Assembly: GCA_963746605.1 (NCBI GenBank)
Contig: CAVVCH010000053.1
Span: 124,001 to 188,000, forward strand
Direction of reading: 5' to 3'
Source of the DNA: CAVQSS01 sp963746605
Lineage (GTDB): Bacteria > Desulfobacterota > RBG-13-43-22
DNA: 64,000 bases
Notes under the pieces: generated by a model
What the model was told of the DNA's origin: nothing
Database searches by the model: none
Seen by the model: only the letters and a program-made list of their open reading frames with translations
Shown here: positions 44,083-56,874 of the stretch, one piece after another
How the letters are laid out: each line of letters opens with the position of its first letter
Position numbering within the stretch: the first letter of the stretch is position 1
Position numbers and translations under genes: made by a program

Positions 44083-46406
44083 TTAGGGACTGATGGGGAC
44101 GTTTTCTCTCTGGATCAAAGGAAGAAAAAGCCGAAGGATGGGCGGGATCGTGACCGGCGAGATCTTGACGAGGAAGGCGTCGGTGCGCCCGCTAAGCTGG
44201 TTTTGGATCGCGTTGGGCGTCGGGGTCGGGAAGTTGCCCCAGGTTTCACCGACGATGTAAATATTGCCCAGCGCATCGACGGTGATGCCGTTTAAAAATT
44301 CCACATTGGTTCCCCCCAGGTAGGTGGCGAATACGGGTTGCAGGGTCAGGGGGTGGAACACGGCCAGGAAACCGTCATAGGCGTCGCCCCCCGAGTGGGC
44401 GGCCTGGATGGGATTGACCGTCGGCAGGTCGGTCGATCGGGTGCGGCCGATGATGTAAACTGCACCGTTAGCAGTCAACCGCCAGTGCGCTGATAGTCTC
44501 TTCACCACTTCCACCGAAGAATGCAGTTTTTGTTATGTTCAGATTCTGATCCAAGACGTCCAACCGCACATCCAAACCACCTCCCGCTTCAAGTTGCACC
44601 GCCTGCATCAAAGAAGGTGTTGACTGGCTCGATGCATTGGAGAATAAGTCGGAAACAGCTTTGTAAATTGCATAACCTAATGATTCTCGTCGCTGTTGAA
44701 CTTTTACGTCTTTATTGATAGATGGCGAAATGATAGGATGCCCGCCGTCGGCCGCAAAATAAAAGAACTCCGAGGCACTTAAAATAAGTAATTGGAGTGT
44801 GACTGTTCTTGGTCCAGCAGCAGTGGCCCGAGCAACCGCAGGTGAAATGCTTGGAGGAAAATTGGTTGAATCCGTGAAGAAACCCAGGAACAGATTAACG
44901 TTGTTTGGGTCGACAACAATCGATTGGAAAAAGTCATCGCCGTCCCCCCCGAGATAGGTCGAAAACAGCAGGCTGGAACCGCTCGGAGTTAATGACGGAC
45001 ATGAAACCATCCCTGAAGCCCCCGCCATGGGTCGCCTGGATGGGATTGACGGTCGGGAAATCATTGGCCGGAACGCCTAATGCCGGCCTGATGTTGCCGA
45101 GAACAAAGAGATTTTTCTGAGCGTCCAACGCCAGATCGGTCACTCCTTCATTGTCCTCTCCTCCAAGGTAAGTGGAGTAAACGATCTGCGATCCGTCCGG
45201 GCTCAGCTTGGTGATGAAGGCGTCATTCCTGTTTCCCCTTCCCTGAATCGGGATTGACCGTCGGAAAATCTGATGAAGCAGGTCGTTCCCCCAACGTAGG
45301 CCGCACCGGTATCATCGACTTTGATGACGGCGCCTTCGTCAAAACCGCTGCCCCCCAGGTAGGTCGAATACACCAGCTTGGCCGTTGGCGTCGAGCTTCG
45401 TAATGAAAGCGTTGCTGAACCCCCGCAGCGCACCCTGGGCCGGATTCAGGGTCGGGAAATCCGCCGATATGGTTGTGCCGACAATGTAGGCCGCACCCTG
45501 GTTGTCCACGGCCACACCCCGGGCGCCTTCGTTGGCCACGGTGCTGATCGACGACCCGCCGAGGTAGGTGGCATAGACGATTTCCGGGTCTATCACCAGC
45601 GGCCGGCTTCGATCATAATCCCCCAGCGCAAAGGCCAGGACCTGATTGCCGGTTGTTCTCCCGGTATTGACCATCCGATAACCTCCGGCCAGCTCCTGCC
45701 GCTTCCCGTCCACTTCCTGATAGATCCGGGGAGAGGGTTGACGTATCGTCCCCGTAGCGGTGGTTATGAGAAGATCACCGGACGGATCGATTTCCATCCC
45801 CTGTGCGCCCTCAATAGAGACGGCGATCTGATCGGGGTCCGCGCCCGGCGCGACGATGAAGTCATACTCCAGGCGGCCCTCTTGGTTGCCGTAATACACC
45901 AGATCGATCCCGGGATAGACACTCTCGTATTTGACCTTGGCGTAGCCCGCCACATGGGTTCGCCACTGCTGCCGGTCATGGCCGATGAGGTAATGCGTCA
46001 CTCCCGGCAATCGTTCCATCCCGGTTACCACGGGGTTCGGGTTCGCGCCCACCGTTTTCAAACGAATAAACGACGATTCGAAGGCTGGCGCACCCGGCTT
46101 GTCTGCCGCCTTGCGCCGGTCGGCGCGGGAATCCGGCTGCTCCAACCGTCTTGAGATCTGCAATACGGCTTCGCCTGAAGTCAAGAAGGCGACCCCGTCG
46201 CGATCTCTGGCGGTAAATCGAACCTGCGGGTCGATCTGTCCTTCGTTCAGCTCAAAACGCAGCGGCGAGCGAGAAAATTTGACACCGCTTGAACTGTCGG
46301 CCGGCGAAGCCGAAACCGGAGTGTTACATACCATGGTCCCCCACACCAGTGAGAGGATCAAACCCAGGCGCCGCGGCTTCCAATATCCACGAGTCTTCAT
46401 AGCCAT
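44083..46406 (-). pseudogene. SBBP-repeat (beta-propeller) secreted protein, broken into about five pieces
   Basis: An N-terminal piece (46406-45339) has a signal peptide and the domain that precedes SBBP repeats (LRFELNEGQIDPQVRFTARD, VKYESVYPGIDLVYYGNQEG). It ends in the first repeats (YATYLGGSS...GVAVDNQGAAYIVGTT, ADFPTLNPAQGAL). Further repeats occur in pieces near 45433-45203, 45143-44934, 45064-44468 and 44514-44083, each in a different frame. All carry the YSTYLGG / VDxxGxxYxxGxT / DFPTxNPIQ pattern. At least four frameshifts, and a non-repeat insert in the 45064-44468 piece, make it a pseudogene of an about 770-aa surface or secreted propeller protein. Confidence 0.75.
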
Positions 46407-46866
46407 TCACCTCTTAGATTTAGTGTAAAAGCTTTGATTTTAATATGAAAAATAGCAGGATTGGCGAAACAGGGTAATGGGGTGAACACAGTATTTCCTT
46501 GTGGATAATGCCATATTTTGTTGAATTTTTTTCTATTTCCACCTGCCGAAGACTTATGGGAACTTCATGATATCACTAGAAAAAATAACTTCCGAAGCTA
46601 AATAAGTACCTAGTATACAATAAATAAGGTGGAATTTCTTTTGAAATACTGGGTTCCCCTTATTTATTTCCTTTCCTCCTTGGGATATCCTGCTCATAAA
46701 GTGAAGGAAATGGGATTTCAGGAATGGGACTAATGGAACTTAAAGAATCGGCGTTTTTGGTTTTCGTAGGCACCTTACCGGCAGCCACGAAGGTAAAATT
46801 AACTTTTGTTTCCTCTAATCCCTCACTGCGGGTCACGGCCGCGAGAGTGGAGAAAGGAGTAAGAGG
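46407..46866. other. Low-complexity AT-rich spacer without a clear gene
   Basis: This 460-base stretch is markedly more AT-rich than its surroundings between about 46430 and 46680. On the minus strand a frame through 46660-46923 reads protein-like in places (GLEETKVNFTFVAAGKVPTK). It overlaps the well-supported start of the + strand gene at 46867 and has no convincing ribosome-binding site, so I do not call it. No tRNA or hairpin of note was seen. Confidence 0.4.
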
Positions 46867-47088
46867 ATGAACAGGGACCAATTCGAGGATCTGATCCTCA
46901 CCGACGAAAAACTTTTTGCCCATTATGCCAGATTATTTATGGACTCCAAGGATGCCCAGGGTCAGAGCCTCATCGATTGGTGTTGGCGAAGATACCTGGA
47001 CGGAGAACGAGCTATCCTCGATTCCACCGGTTTTGGCATCGACTTTTATTCAGACGGCGCTACTGTTTTCCAGGAAATCCGAGTATAA
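46867..47088 (+). CDS. Small acidic protein, 73 aa, unknown
   Basis: ATG 46867 is preceded by AAAGGAGTAAGAGG, a good ribosome-binding site. The product (MNRDQFEDLILTDEKLFAHY, ARLFMDSKDAQGQSLIDWCW, RRYLDGERAILDSTGFGIDF) is rich in acidic and aromatic residues and may be a small helical domain. It precedes another small gene by 6 bases. I do not recognise a family. Confidence 0.55.
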   Translation: MNRDQFEDLILTDEKLFAHYARLFMDSKDAQGQSLIDWCWRRYLDGERAILDSTGFGIDFYSDGATVFQEIRV

Positions 47089-47093
47089 AAGAT

Positions 47094-47348
47094 ATGAATA
47101 GGCCTAATCGGCTAATCTATTGGTCGATACTATTCTTTGTCAGTTGGGCGCTTCTCTTCACTACCGCGGACTATGTCGGTTGTCAAAACGCCGACCCTGA
47201 CGAATTTTTAGACATGGCCCTTGGATGTCAACAAGATAATCCTACGGCCTTGGAGCTTAGAGGAATTATCTTTCCCGCGTTTTCCTGTTTCTTGAATGTT
47301 TTTAAATTAAAAAGAAGCGAGTTTTTGGCCCTATCTCTTCGCTGTTAG
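47094..47348 (+). CDS. Small single-span membrane or exported protein, 84 aa, unknown
   Basis: ATG 47094 lies 6 bases after the preceding stop. The N-terminus has one strong hydrophobic segment (YWSILFFVSWALLFTTA), then a polar middle with two Cys (YVGCQNADPDEF, ALGCQQDNP) and a second moderately hydrophobic stretch (GIIFPAFSCFLNVF). A periplasmic disulfide is possible. No clear Shine-Dalgarno is seen, so translation may be coupled to the upstream gene. Function unknown. Confidence 0.45.
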   Translation: MNRPNRLIYWSILFFVSWALLFTTADYVGCQNADPDEFLDMALGCQQDNPTALELRGIIFPAFSCFLNVFKLKRSEFLALSLRC

Positions 47349-47380
47349 CCCTTCAAAATTATTTCATCGTTGTTTTTAGT

Positions 47381-47424
47381 CGATACGGTTATCTGAAAAG
47401 CGAGACCCTACCCGAGGAGTTACA
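47381..47424 (+). repeat. Leader sequence shared with the region before 50283
   Basis: CGATAC...TATCTGAAAAGCGAGACC followed by CTACCCGAGGAG ends just before the ATG at 47425. A similar string (CGATTCCCGATATCTAAG then AAAGCGAGACC and AAAGGAG) occupies 50231-50272 before the ATG at 50283. Shared upstream sequence of two unrelated genes suggests a common regulatory segment or duplication scar. Confidence 0.5.
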
Positions 47425-48955
47425 ATGGATAATGTCATCTATGCTGCCACTGAGGACCGAGAGAGCGGGGGGAGCTGGCCTGCCGGAGTCTTATCAGGGC
47501 CGGCCGAAGAGAACACAGCCGATCCGATATTCATGGAGGGTGTCCTGCCCCAAGAGGAATTTCTGGAGCGGCTCCGCTTTGAAAAACGTCGGGTGGATCG
47601 TGTCGGCAACCCGCTGTCCATGACCCTGTTTTTCCTGAAAGATGAACTGCTGGCGGATGTCAAAAAACTGCGCGAGTTTTTGGTTTCCATCAAGCGGGAC
47701 ACCCGGGAGACGGACTTGAAGGGTTGGGTGAAGCGGAATATCTTCGGCCTTCTCCTGCTGGATACCGACGGTCCCCGCGCCGGGAAGTGCGTGGAACTGC
47801 TGTTCAACGGTCGGACAAAGACCGTCTGCGACGTCCTGACCGTGACCTATCCCGACCGGCTCTTCCAGGAAATACTGGAAAAGGCCGAGGCCGTGCCCGG
47901 AATCCTTCCCCTGGAATCGTTGGAGACCGTGGGCGGCGCGACGGTCCCGCAGGTCCTCAAGCGTTGGCTTGATATCCTGGGAGCCCTGATCGGTTTGATC
48001 TGCTTTTTTCCGGTCATGTTGATCACGGCCATAGCCATCAAACTGACTTCCCCCGGACCGATTATTCTCCGCGCAGACGCGCCTGGGCCGAAGAGGAAAC
48101 CATTTTGACCTTATGAGGTTCCGGTCCATGGCGGCCGGTAACGACGATCCGGTCCATCGGGAATACGTGTTCAACCCGATCGATGGGAAATACCATCAGG
48201 TCAACCAGGGGAAACGGGAAAACCCATTCTATAGCTTTAAGAACGATAACCGTATTACCCAGATTGGGAAAATAATTCGAAAGCTTGGCCTTGATCAACT
48301 GCCTCAGTTGCTTAACGTGCTGAAAGGGGAAATGAGTCTGGTCGGACCCCGGCCGCCCATTCCCGATGAGGTGGAAAAATTCAAGTCCTGGCACCTCCGC
48401 CGGATCCTGGCAGTCAAGCCGGGTATCACCGGCCTCTGGCAGGTGGAGGGACGCAGTCCGTCCTCTTTGGACGAGATGATCCGACTGGACCTCCGCTACG
48501 TGCAGAACTGGTCCCTCTGGCTGGATTTTAAAATCCTGGGCAAAACGGTCTTGGAACTGCTGATGCCCCAACGGTCGGAAAGAAGGCCTAACCCGAATGA
48601 CGTCACTTCGAATGATGCAGGGGGCTTTAAAAGAATCCCGAAGGCAATCAAGGTCATCGTTCAGGGAACCGCGGTCGGGTTCGGGCTGAACTATTATTGG
48701 CATTATTTTCTGGCAGTAAACCTGGGCTGGGGGGACAGCGCCCCGGACTGGTATTTTCGCCTCCAGGAAATAATCTTTCTGGGCATCATGCTCATCGGCC
48801 TGATCGGCTGGATGTTTTTCTATCCCCGACTGGCGGGCTATCTCAACCCGAAAAAAAATGGAAATAGCAGGCTTCACAAAAATACGGTTTCCCACCCTTG
48901 GTCTTTATACGTTAACCGGTTTCGCTTTAAGGGCAAAAGGATCCCTCTGCCATGA
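47425..48955 (+). pseudogene. Exopolysaccharide sugar transferase (polyprenyl phosphate glycosylphosphotransferase), one frameshift
   Basis: The N-terminal part (residues 1-170) has a GGDEF-like lead (EEFLERLRFEKRRVDRVGNP), as seen on some sugar transferases. A membrane helix (LIGLICFFPVMLITAIAIKL) and TSPGPIIL follow, where bacterial sugar transferases place their re-entrant anchor. The frame then shifts near 48071-48074. With one G removed, the next block reads QTRLGRRGNHFDLMRFRSM, the family motif, and the catalytic part continues (LDQLPQLLNVLKGEMSLVGP, RPPIP, KPGITGLWQVEGRS). Two further membrane helices end the protein. It would transfer a sugar-1-phosphate to undecaprenyl phosphate. The stop overlaps the next gene's ATG. 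Confidence 0.82.
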
Positions 48956-49699
48956 ACCCATCGCCAAAGGTGGAAGGATCCGAAAAAGATTTCCGATTCA
49001 TCAATCCGGAGATGGAAAGGTTATTTACTTCTTTTTCGCGCGAAACAAGAAACCCGCTTCAATCCATCTGGTGCGCTTTGTCCGTAATCCAGCGGCGGGT
49101 GGACCCAGGGGATGAACCCCTGACCCAGGCCGTTCGCATTATCAAAGAGGAAACAGGGCAACTCCATGGGCTGGTTCAGGAATACCTGGATTTCGTCCGC
49201 TCGGTGGAAGGTAAGCAGATTGTAGCGGTTGATCTCAACGCCCTGCTGATCCTGGTGCTGACCCTCATGCAACATAACCATGACAGATCAGCCCCCCCTG
49301 TTTCCGTAAGCACCTCTCTGGATTCTGCCCTGCCGCCATTAACGGCTGATTATGACGAGGTCAAAAAGGCTTTCCTGCAGATCATAAAAAGCAGCTATTC
49401 GGGCCTGACGGAAAAAGGAGGGTCCCTGGCCGTTGAAACCCGTTTCTCTCCAACTCCGGTACCGGGATCTATCGTCGTAGCTTTAACCGTGAAAGGGGCG
49501 GGAGTTAAAGGGGGAAATTTTGATCATCCCTTCCCCTCCTTTAATGGCTTACCCCAAGGCGGAAAAAGGGCTGGGAATGGCCATCGGCCGCCGGATTATC
49601 GAGGAACACTGTCAGGGAAACCTCAAAGTGGAGCAGGTCGCCGGAGAGGGCCTGTGTTTATCGGTGTCCTTACCGATAAAAAGGAGTCTACAGCCATGA
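48952..49699 (+). pseudogene. Histidine kinase-like protein with Arg in place of the phospho-His, one frameshift
   Basis: Starts at ATG 48952, overlapping the sugar transferase stop. The DHp helix reads FSRETRNPLQSIW where kinases have S-H-E-x-R-N-P-L, so the phospho-accepting His is Arg. VDLNALLILVLTLMQHN and ADYDEVKKAFLQIIKSSYSG correspond to the start of the ATPase domain. Near 49510-49514 (a run of five G) the frame shifts. In the +1 frame the end reads KGLGMAIGRRIIEEHCQGNL then KVEQVAGEGLCLSVSLPIKR, a normal HATPase end, with TGA at 49697. Staying in frame 1 would fuse it to the next small protein. Confidence 0.7.
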
Positions 49700-49923
49700 A
49701 CCAATCGATCAAGATTTTGCATATTGATCCCGAGTACCAGGCGACTTATTTTGACTACCGGCCGGGGTCTTCCATCAAGTCTACCCTCAACCTCCAGGAG
49801 GCAATCAATTTGCTGAAAACGGTAGACATTGATTTGATTTTGTCCGAGCCCCACAATCGGGCTATTCTGAATCCCTCGCAGCCGGATGGCACCACAGTAG
49901 GAATAAAAGATTCATCATCGTAA
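49696..49923 (+). CDS. Mini receiver-like protein, 75 aa (EPHN family, copy A)
   Basis: ATG 49696 overlaps the kinase stop (ATGA) with AAAAGGAG upstream. The sequence begins MNQSIKILHIDPEYQATYFD and continues YRPGSSIKSTLNLQEAINLL, then KTVDIDLILSEPHNRAILN and a short polar tail. It resembles beta1-alpha1-beta2-alpha2-beta3 of a receiver domain: HIDPE stands where the acidic pocket would be, and SEPHN where the phospho-Asp strand ends. It stops there, about half a receiver. A clear paralogue lies at 61076-61360. Position behind a kinase suggests a signalling role; this is inference. Confidence 0.6.
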   Translation: MNQSIKILHIDPEYQATYFDYRPGSSIKSTLNLQEAINLLKTVDIDLILSEPHNRAILNPSQPDGTTVGIKDSSS

Positions 49924-49984
49924 ACGGCTATTACGTTTCTATCTATACCTATCCGAAACACACCAGAACCGGAACACCGGGGAG

Positions 49985-50110
49985 AACACCGGCAGCACCA
50001 ATCCAAGAATTGCTTTTATTGAATGAAAACGGGTAGATTTCTGCTCTCCCACCCTGGCGAGATGATGATTATCCGACCCCACCCGTCTAAATGTCTCCAG
50101 AAATGAAAAA
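49985..50110 (+). pseudogene. Decayed copy of the Cys-rich protein gene
   Basis: GCACCAATCCAAGAATTGCT and TTTATTGAATGAAAACG encode APIQELLLLNEN, then a stop. This parallels ATIEEWLLLNEKN at the start of the intact gene at 50283. Past the stop the similarity continues at the DNA level (CCACCCTGGCGAGATGATGA against CCACTCGGGCGATCTGAAAA). It has no start codon in place and has lost its frame. Confidence 0.45.
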
Positions 50111-50186
50111 ATAAACCCTCTCCGCCTGAAAAATAACGGTTTCCCACCATTTATTTTTTCGCTCGCAGCGGATACTCTTTTCAGCT

Positions 50187-50243
50187 AAAGGAGTCAAGGG
50201 CGCTGAACCAATCGATCTAGATCCTGCCTATCGATTCCCGATA
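50187..50243 (+). pseudogene. 5' stub of a second mini receiver-like gene
   Basis: AAAGGAGTC..., TGAACCAATCGATC and AGATCCTGCCTATCGATTCC align with the ribosome-binding site and first codons of the intact gene at 49681-49740 (AAAGGAGTC, TGAACCAATCGATC, AGATTTTGCATATTGATCCC). The ATG is now CTG and the similarity ends after about 57 bases, where sequence like the 47381 leader begins. Confidence 0.5.
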
Positions 50244-50282
50244 TCTAAGAAAGCGAGACCTGACCGAAAGGAGGATCTGAAA

Positions 50283-50699
50283 ATGCAAGCCGCGACCATC
50301 GAGGAATGGTTATTATTGAATGAGAAAAACGTGATAACGTGCCCCTACCACTCGGGCGATCTGAAAATCACCCAGTCCTCCTGCCGCAACCGGCGCCGGA
50401 AAGCCTTGGAATGGAACTACGGGACCGCGGCCGATAATCTTTTTCTTTACGGCTGCGAGCAGAATCTTCGGGTCTGCCTGGAATGCGATCGGATTCCACT
50501 GGACCGGGCCGAACCGTCTCTCGCCATGGATGTCCTGACCTGGGGGGGAAAGTCCTGTTCAGCTCTACCTAAAGGTCGGAGATCGAAGGAAAAGAAAAAT
50601 GGGAAAGCAGGCGACAGGCCAAGCGATTTCTCCCCGGTCAGCCCTAGGGGAATGAAGGGGGCCGGTCTGGGGTTATCAGGGGGGCAGGCGGGCACCTGA
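50283..50699 (+). CDS. Cys-rich protein, about 138 aa, unknown (zinc-binding-like)
   Basis: ATG 50283 follows GAAAGGAGGATCTGAAA. The first 80 residues have five Cys arranged C-x13-C ... C-x6-C-x2-C (ITCPYHSGDLKITQSSCRNR, LYGCEQNLRVCLECDRI), which suggests a metal site. I recall similar small CPYHxG...C proteins in deltaproteobacteria but no function. After about residue 90 the sequence becomes Gly/Lys/Ser-rich and may be frame-extended non-homologous sequence. A decayed copy lies at 49985-50110. Confidence 0.55.
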   Translation: MQAATIEEWLLLNEKNVITCPYHSGDLKITQSSCRNRRRKALEWNYGTAADNLFLYGCEQNLRVCLECDRIPLDRAEPSLAMDVLTWGGKSCSALPKGRRSKEKKNGKAGDRPSDFSPVSPRGMKGAGLGLSGGQAGT

Positions 50700-50904
50700 A
50701 ATTGTCGGGAGGGGTTCCCCCCTTCCCTTTTCCGGGGGGAGGAAGAAGAAGGAGTTAATCGTCGATCCATATATTCCTTCAAAAAAGCCTTCGGGTAGGG
50801 CAAAATAACCATAAAAGATAAAAGGCCTTCAACGCATCATAGCCCGGGAAAGGCTTAGCTTCTTTCAATTGCCGGTTGAAAGGAACCATAAAGAAGGAGG
50901 ACCG

Positions 50905-53904
<3,000 letters not shown>

Positions 53905-53979
53905 GGGGCCGAAATGTCCTGCCGCGTAACCCCATCAAATCATCCCCTTGTGTTACGGGGGGTTTAGGCCAGGAACCTT

Positions 53980-56576
53980 ATGGAAAACAAAAATCCTATC
54001 CAGCCCTTGAAGTCGTCCAGAATCGACCGGGAGCTGCGCCATCGGGCAGAGAACTTGATGGTGCAGCAGGGAGTCAGGCCGGTCGAGCGAGACCCTTCCG
54101 ATTACAGGTCTATGGTCCAGGAGCTGCAGATACACCAGGTCGAACTGGAACTGCAAAACCAGGAACTGCAACAGGCCCACCTGGAAGCCGAACTGGCCCG
54201 CCGCAAATACTTCGAACTCTATGACCTGGCGCCGGTGGGCTATGCCACCTTCAACGAGAGAGGGGAAATCCTTGAAATCAACCTCACCGGGGCCCAACTG
54301 TTGGGTCGTGAGCGGCGGTTCCTGATCAGCCAGCGCTTTCAGCCGTTTATAGCACCGAAGGATATCCCGGTTTTTAATCGGTTCACCCAGGAGGTATTTC
54401 GTTCCGACAGCCGGCAGTCCTGCGAGCTGGTCTTGAATAAGAAAGACGGCCGTCGGACGGTAGTGCGCATCGAAGGGGTCAGGTTGAAGTCGGAGAGGGG
54501 ACCAGGCCGCTCTGCCAGGCGGCCCTGTTGGATATTACCGAACGCCGGCATACCGAAAAGGCCTTGCTCGACAGCCGAGAGGATTTGAGGCGGGCCCAAG
54601 CCGTGGTCCGCACCGGGAGCTGGCTGTTGGATATTCAGCGCAATGAACTGTTGTGTTCCGATGAAAACTACCGGATTTTCGGTGTCCCTTCGGGGACCCC
54701 GGTGACCTATGAAAGATTCTTGGCTTTGGTCCACCCCCAGGACCGGTCCTACGTGGATCGGGAGTGGATGGCGGCCCTCAACCGCAAACCCTTCGATATC
54801 GAACACCGTATTGTGGTTGATGGAAGAATAAAATGGGTGCGCGAGCGGGCTGAACTGGAGTTTGATCCGGAGGGTGTGCTGTTGGGAGGGATTGGAACTA
54901 CCCAGGACATCACGGAGCGAAAAGAGGCCGAGGAGAAGCTGAGGAGAAGCGAAGCACGTTTCCGGCTGCTCTCGGAAACGGCCGGGACGCTCCTGGCCTC
55001 GCCGTCCCCCCAGAGGGCGGTGGAGGAACTCTGCACCCGGGTGATGGAACATCTGGATTGTCAGGTTTTTTTCAATTTTCTGGTTGACGAAGCGCAGGGG
55101 CGTCTCCATCTGAATGCCTACGCCGGGATCCCGGAGGAAGAAGCCCGAAAAATCGAATGGCTGGAGTATGCGGTGGCTGTTTGCGGCTGTGTGGCCCAGT
55201 CCCGGCAGCGGATCGTCGCCGAAGACATCTTCCACCTGGCCGACCCTCGAACGGACCTGGTCAGGGGCTTTGGCGTTCAGGCCTATGCCTGCCACCCGTT
55301 GATCGTGCACGATCACCTGTTGGGCACCTTGTCTTTCGGGACCAAGACCCGATCCTCTTTCTCGTCCTGGGACCTGGAGCTGATGAAGACCGTAGCCGAT
55401 CAGGTGGCGGCGGCCATGGAAAAAATCCGACTGCTGGAGACGATCCGGGCCAGCCGGAATGAAATGGAAAGTCGGGTCCTGGAGAGGACCACCGAACTGA
55501 GAAAAGCCAATCAGGATCTGGCGCGGCAATCGCGTATTCTGGAATCTTTCTTCAAGGACACCATTACCCCGCTCGTTCTTCTGGACCGGGATTTTAACTT
55601 CATCCGGGTGAACGAAGCCTACGCCCGGGCCTGCCAGCGGGCGGTGGCCGATTTTCCCGGGCACAAACTTTTCGAGTTCTATCCGCAAGAAGAAAACGAG
55701 GCCATCTTCCGGCAGGTGGTGGAAACCGGGATTCCCCATCAGGCCCTGGCCCAGCCTTTTTTATTCCCGGATCATCCGGAGTGGGGGATCACCTTCTGGG
55801 ACTGGATCCTGACCCCCCTGCCGGACGATCAGGGAAAAACGGCCTTTCTGGTTTTCTCCCTGGAGGAGGTCACCGACCGCCAGACGGCCGAGGAAGCGTT
55901 GCGAAAGTCGGAGCGGGAACTTCGAAACCTGGCCAACCAGCTTTTAAATGTCCAGGAAAAGGAACGAAAGCGGATCGCCTGGGATTTGCATGACAGCCTG
56001 GGGTCCACGTTAAGCGCCCTAAAATATAAATTGGAAGACCTGGCCCAAACCCTTCCGGAAAAGGAGTCCCGGCAGATCGCGGAAACATTGGAATCCCTGG
56101 TCCCGATTATTCAGGGGGCTATCGGCGAGACCCGCAGGATGCAGAATAATTTACGGCCTTCTCTCCTGGATGACTTGGGGATCCTCCCTACCTTGACCTG
56201 GTTATCACGGGAATTTCGCAAGGATTGTTCCCGGATCGCCATCGAACATCGCCTGGAGGTCGGGGAGGAGGACGTGCCGGAACAGTTGAAGGAGGTAATT
56301 TTCCGGATAACCCAGGAAGCTTTGAACATTACCCGAAGATATTCCCGGGCCACCCGGGCCGAAATTCGTCTGGGCCGGGACCAGGAGCGACTGAAGCTGA
56401 CTATATGGGACAACGGGATGGGATTTGATTCCAAACGACCCCCGGAGTCGACCGACCCGCTGGCGGTTCTGGATCTTTCCAGTATAAAGGAGCGCGCCGA
56501 ACTATCCGGAGGTTTTTTTTCCATCAAATCGTCCTCGGGACAAGGTACGACCATTGAGGTTTCCTGGCCTTTATAA
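53980..56576 (+). pseudogene. PAS-PAS-GAF-PAS sensor histidine kinase, one frameshift
   Basis: The N-terminal coiled coil and first PAS (QIHQVELELQNQELQQAHLE, YDLAPVGYATFNERGEILEI) read from ATG 53980. Near 54497-54512 the frame shifts and continues in the -1 frame (CQAALLDITERRHTEKALLD) to 56576. A second PAS ends with TTQDITERKEAEEKLR, followed by a GAF (CQVFFNFLVDEAQGRLHLNA) and a third PAS. A HisKA_3 helix carries the phospho-His in AWDLHDSLGSTLSALKYKLE, and the HATPase has DNGMGFDS. One missing base restores an about 865-aa kinase. The regulator gene follows 300 bases downstream. Confidence 0.85.
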
Positions 56577-56679
56577 TTGGAATAGGATATGGCGATAAAC
56601 TGAATACTATTTTAACTATTGTATTTTTTTTCTTTTTAGCTAGAATTAGTAAAATAATTGTATATACTACCCGCCAACC

Positions 56680-56764
56680 GTCATCCCCGAGTGCTTCAAT
56701 CGGGGATCCAGAGTCGTACGAGATCGGGGCTGGATTCCCGCCCAAAATCGCTGCGGGAATGACG
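56680..56764. repeat. GTCAT-ended three-way palindromic repeat, copy 1
   Basis: Closing ends GTCAT / ATGAC and inner ATCCAG / CTGGAT enclose two side hairpins: CCCCGA-TCGGGG and CCCGC-GCGGG. A second element with the same plan lies at 57890-57977. It occupies the spacer between the kinase and the response regulator; no gene is visible there. Confidence 0.65.
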
Positions 56765-56874
56765 AGAGGTGAATCAAAGATAGTGAATTCTATTATAAGA
56801 TCGTTTCTAATACGTTAGAAAGTTATCCGCGAAGCTCACATTTTTATTCCCCATAATCCTATCTGGAGGGAATT

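Noticed and set aside
46660..46923. An 87-codon minus-strand frame
   Set aside because: It has some protein-like stretches, but it overlaps the well-supported gene at 46867 and has no good start site; possibly a decayed remnant.
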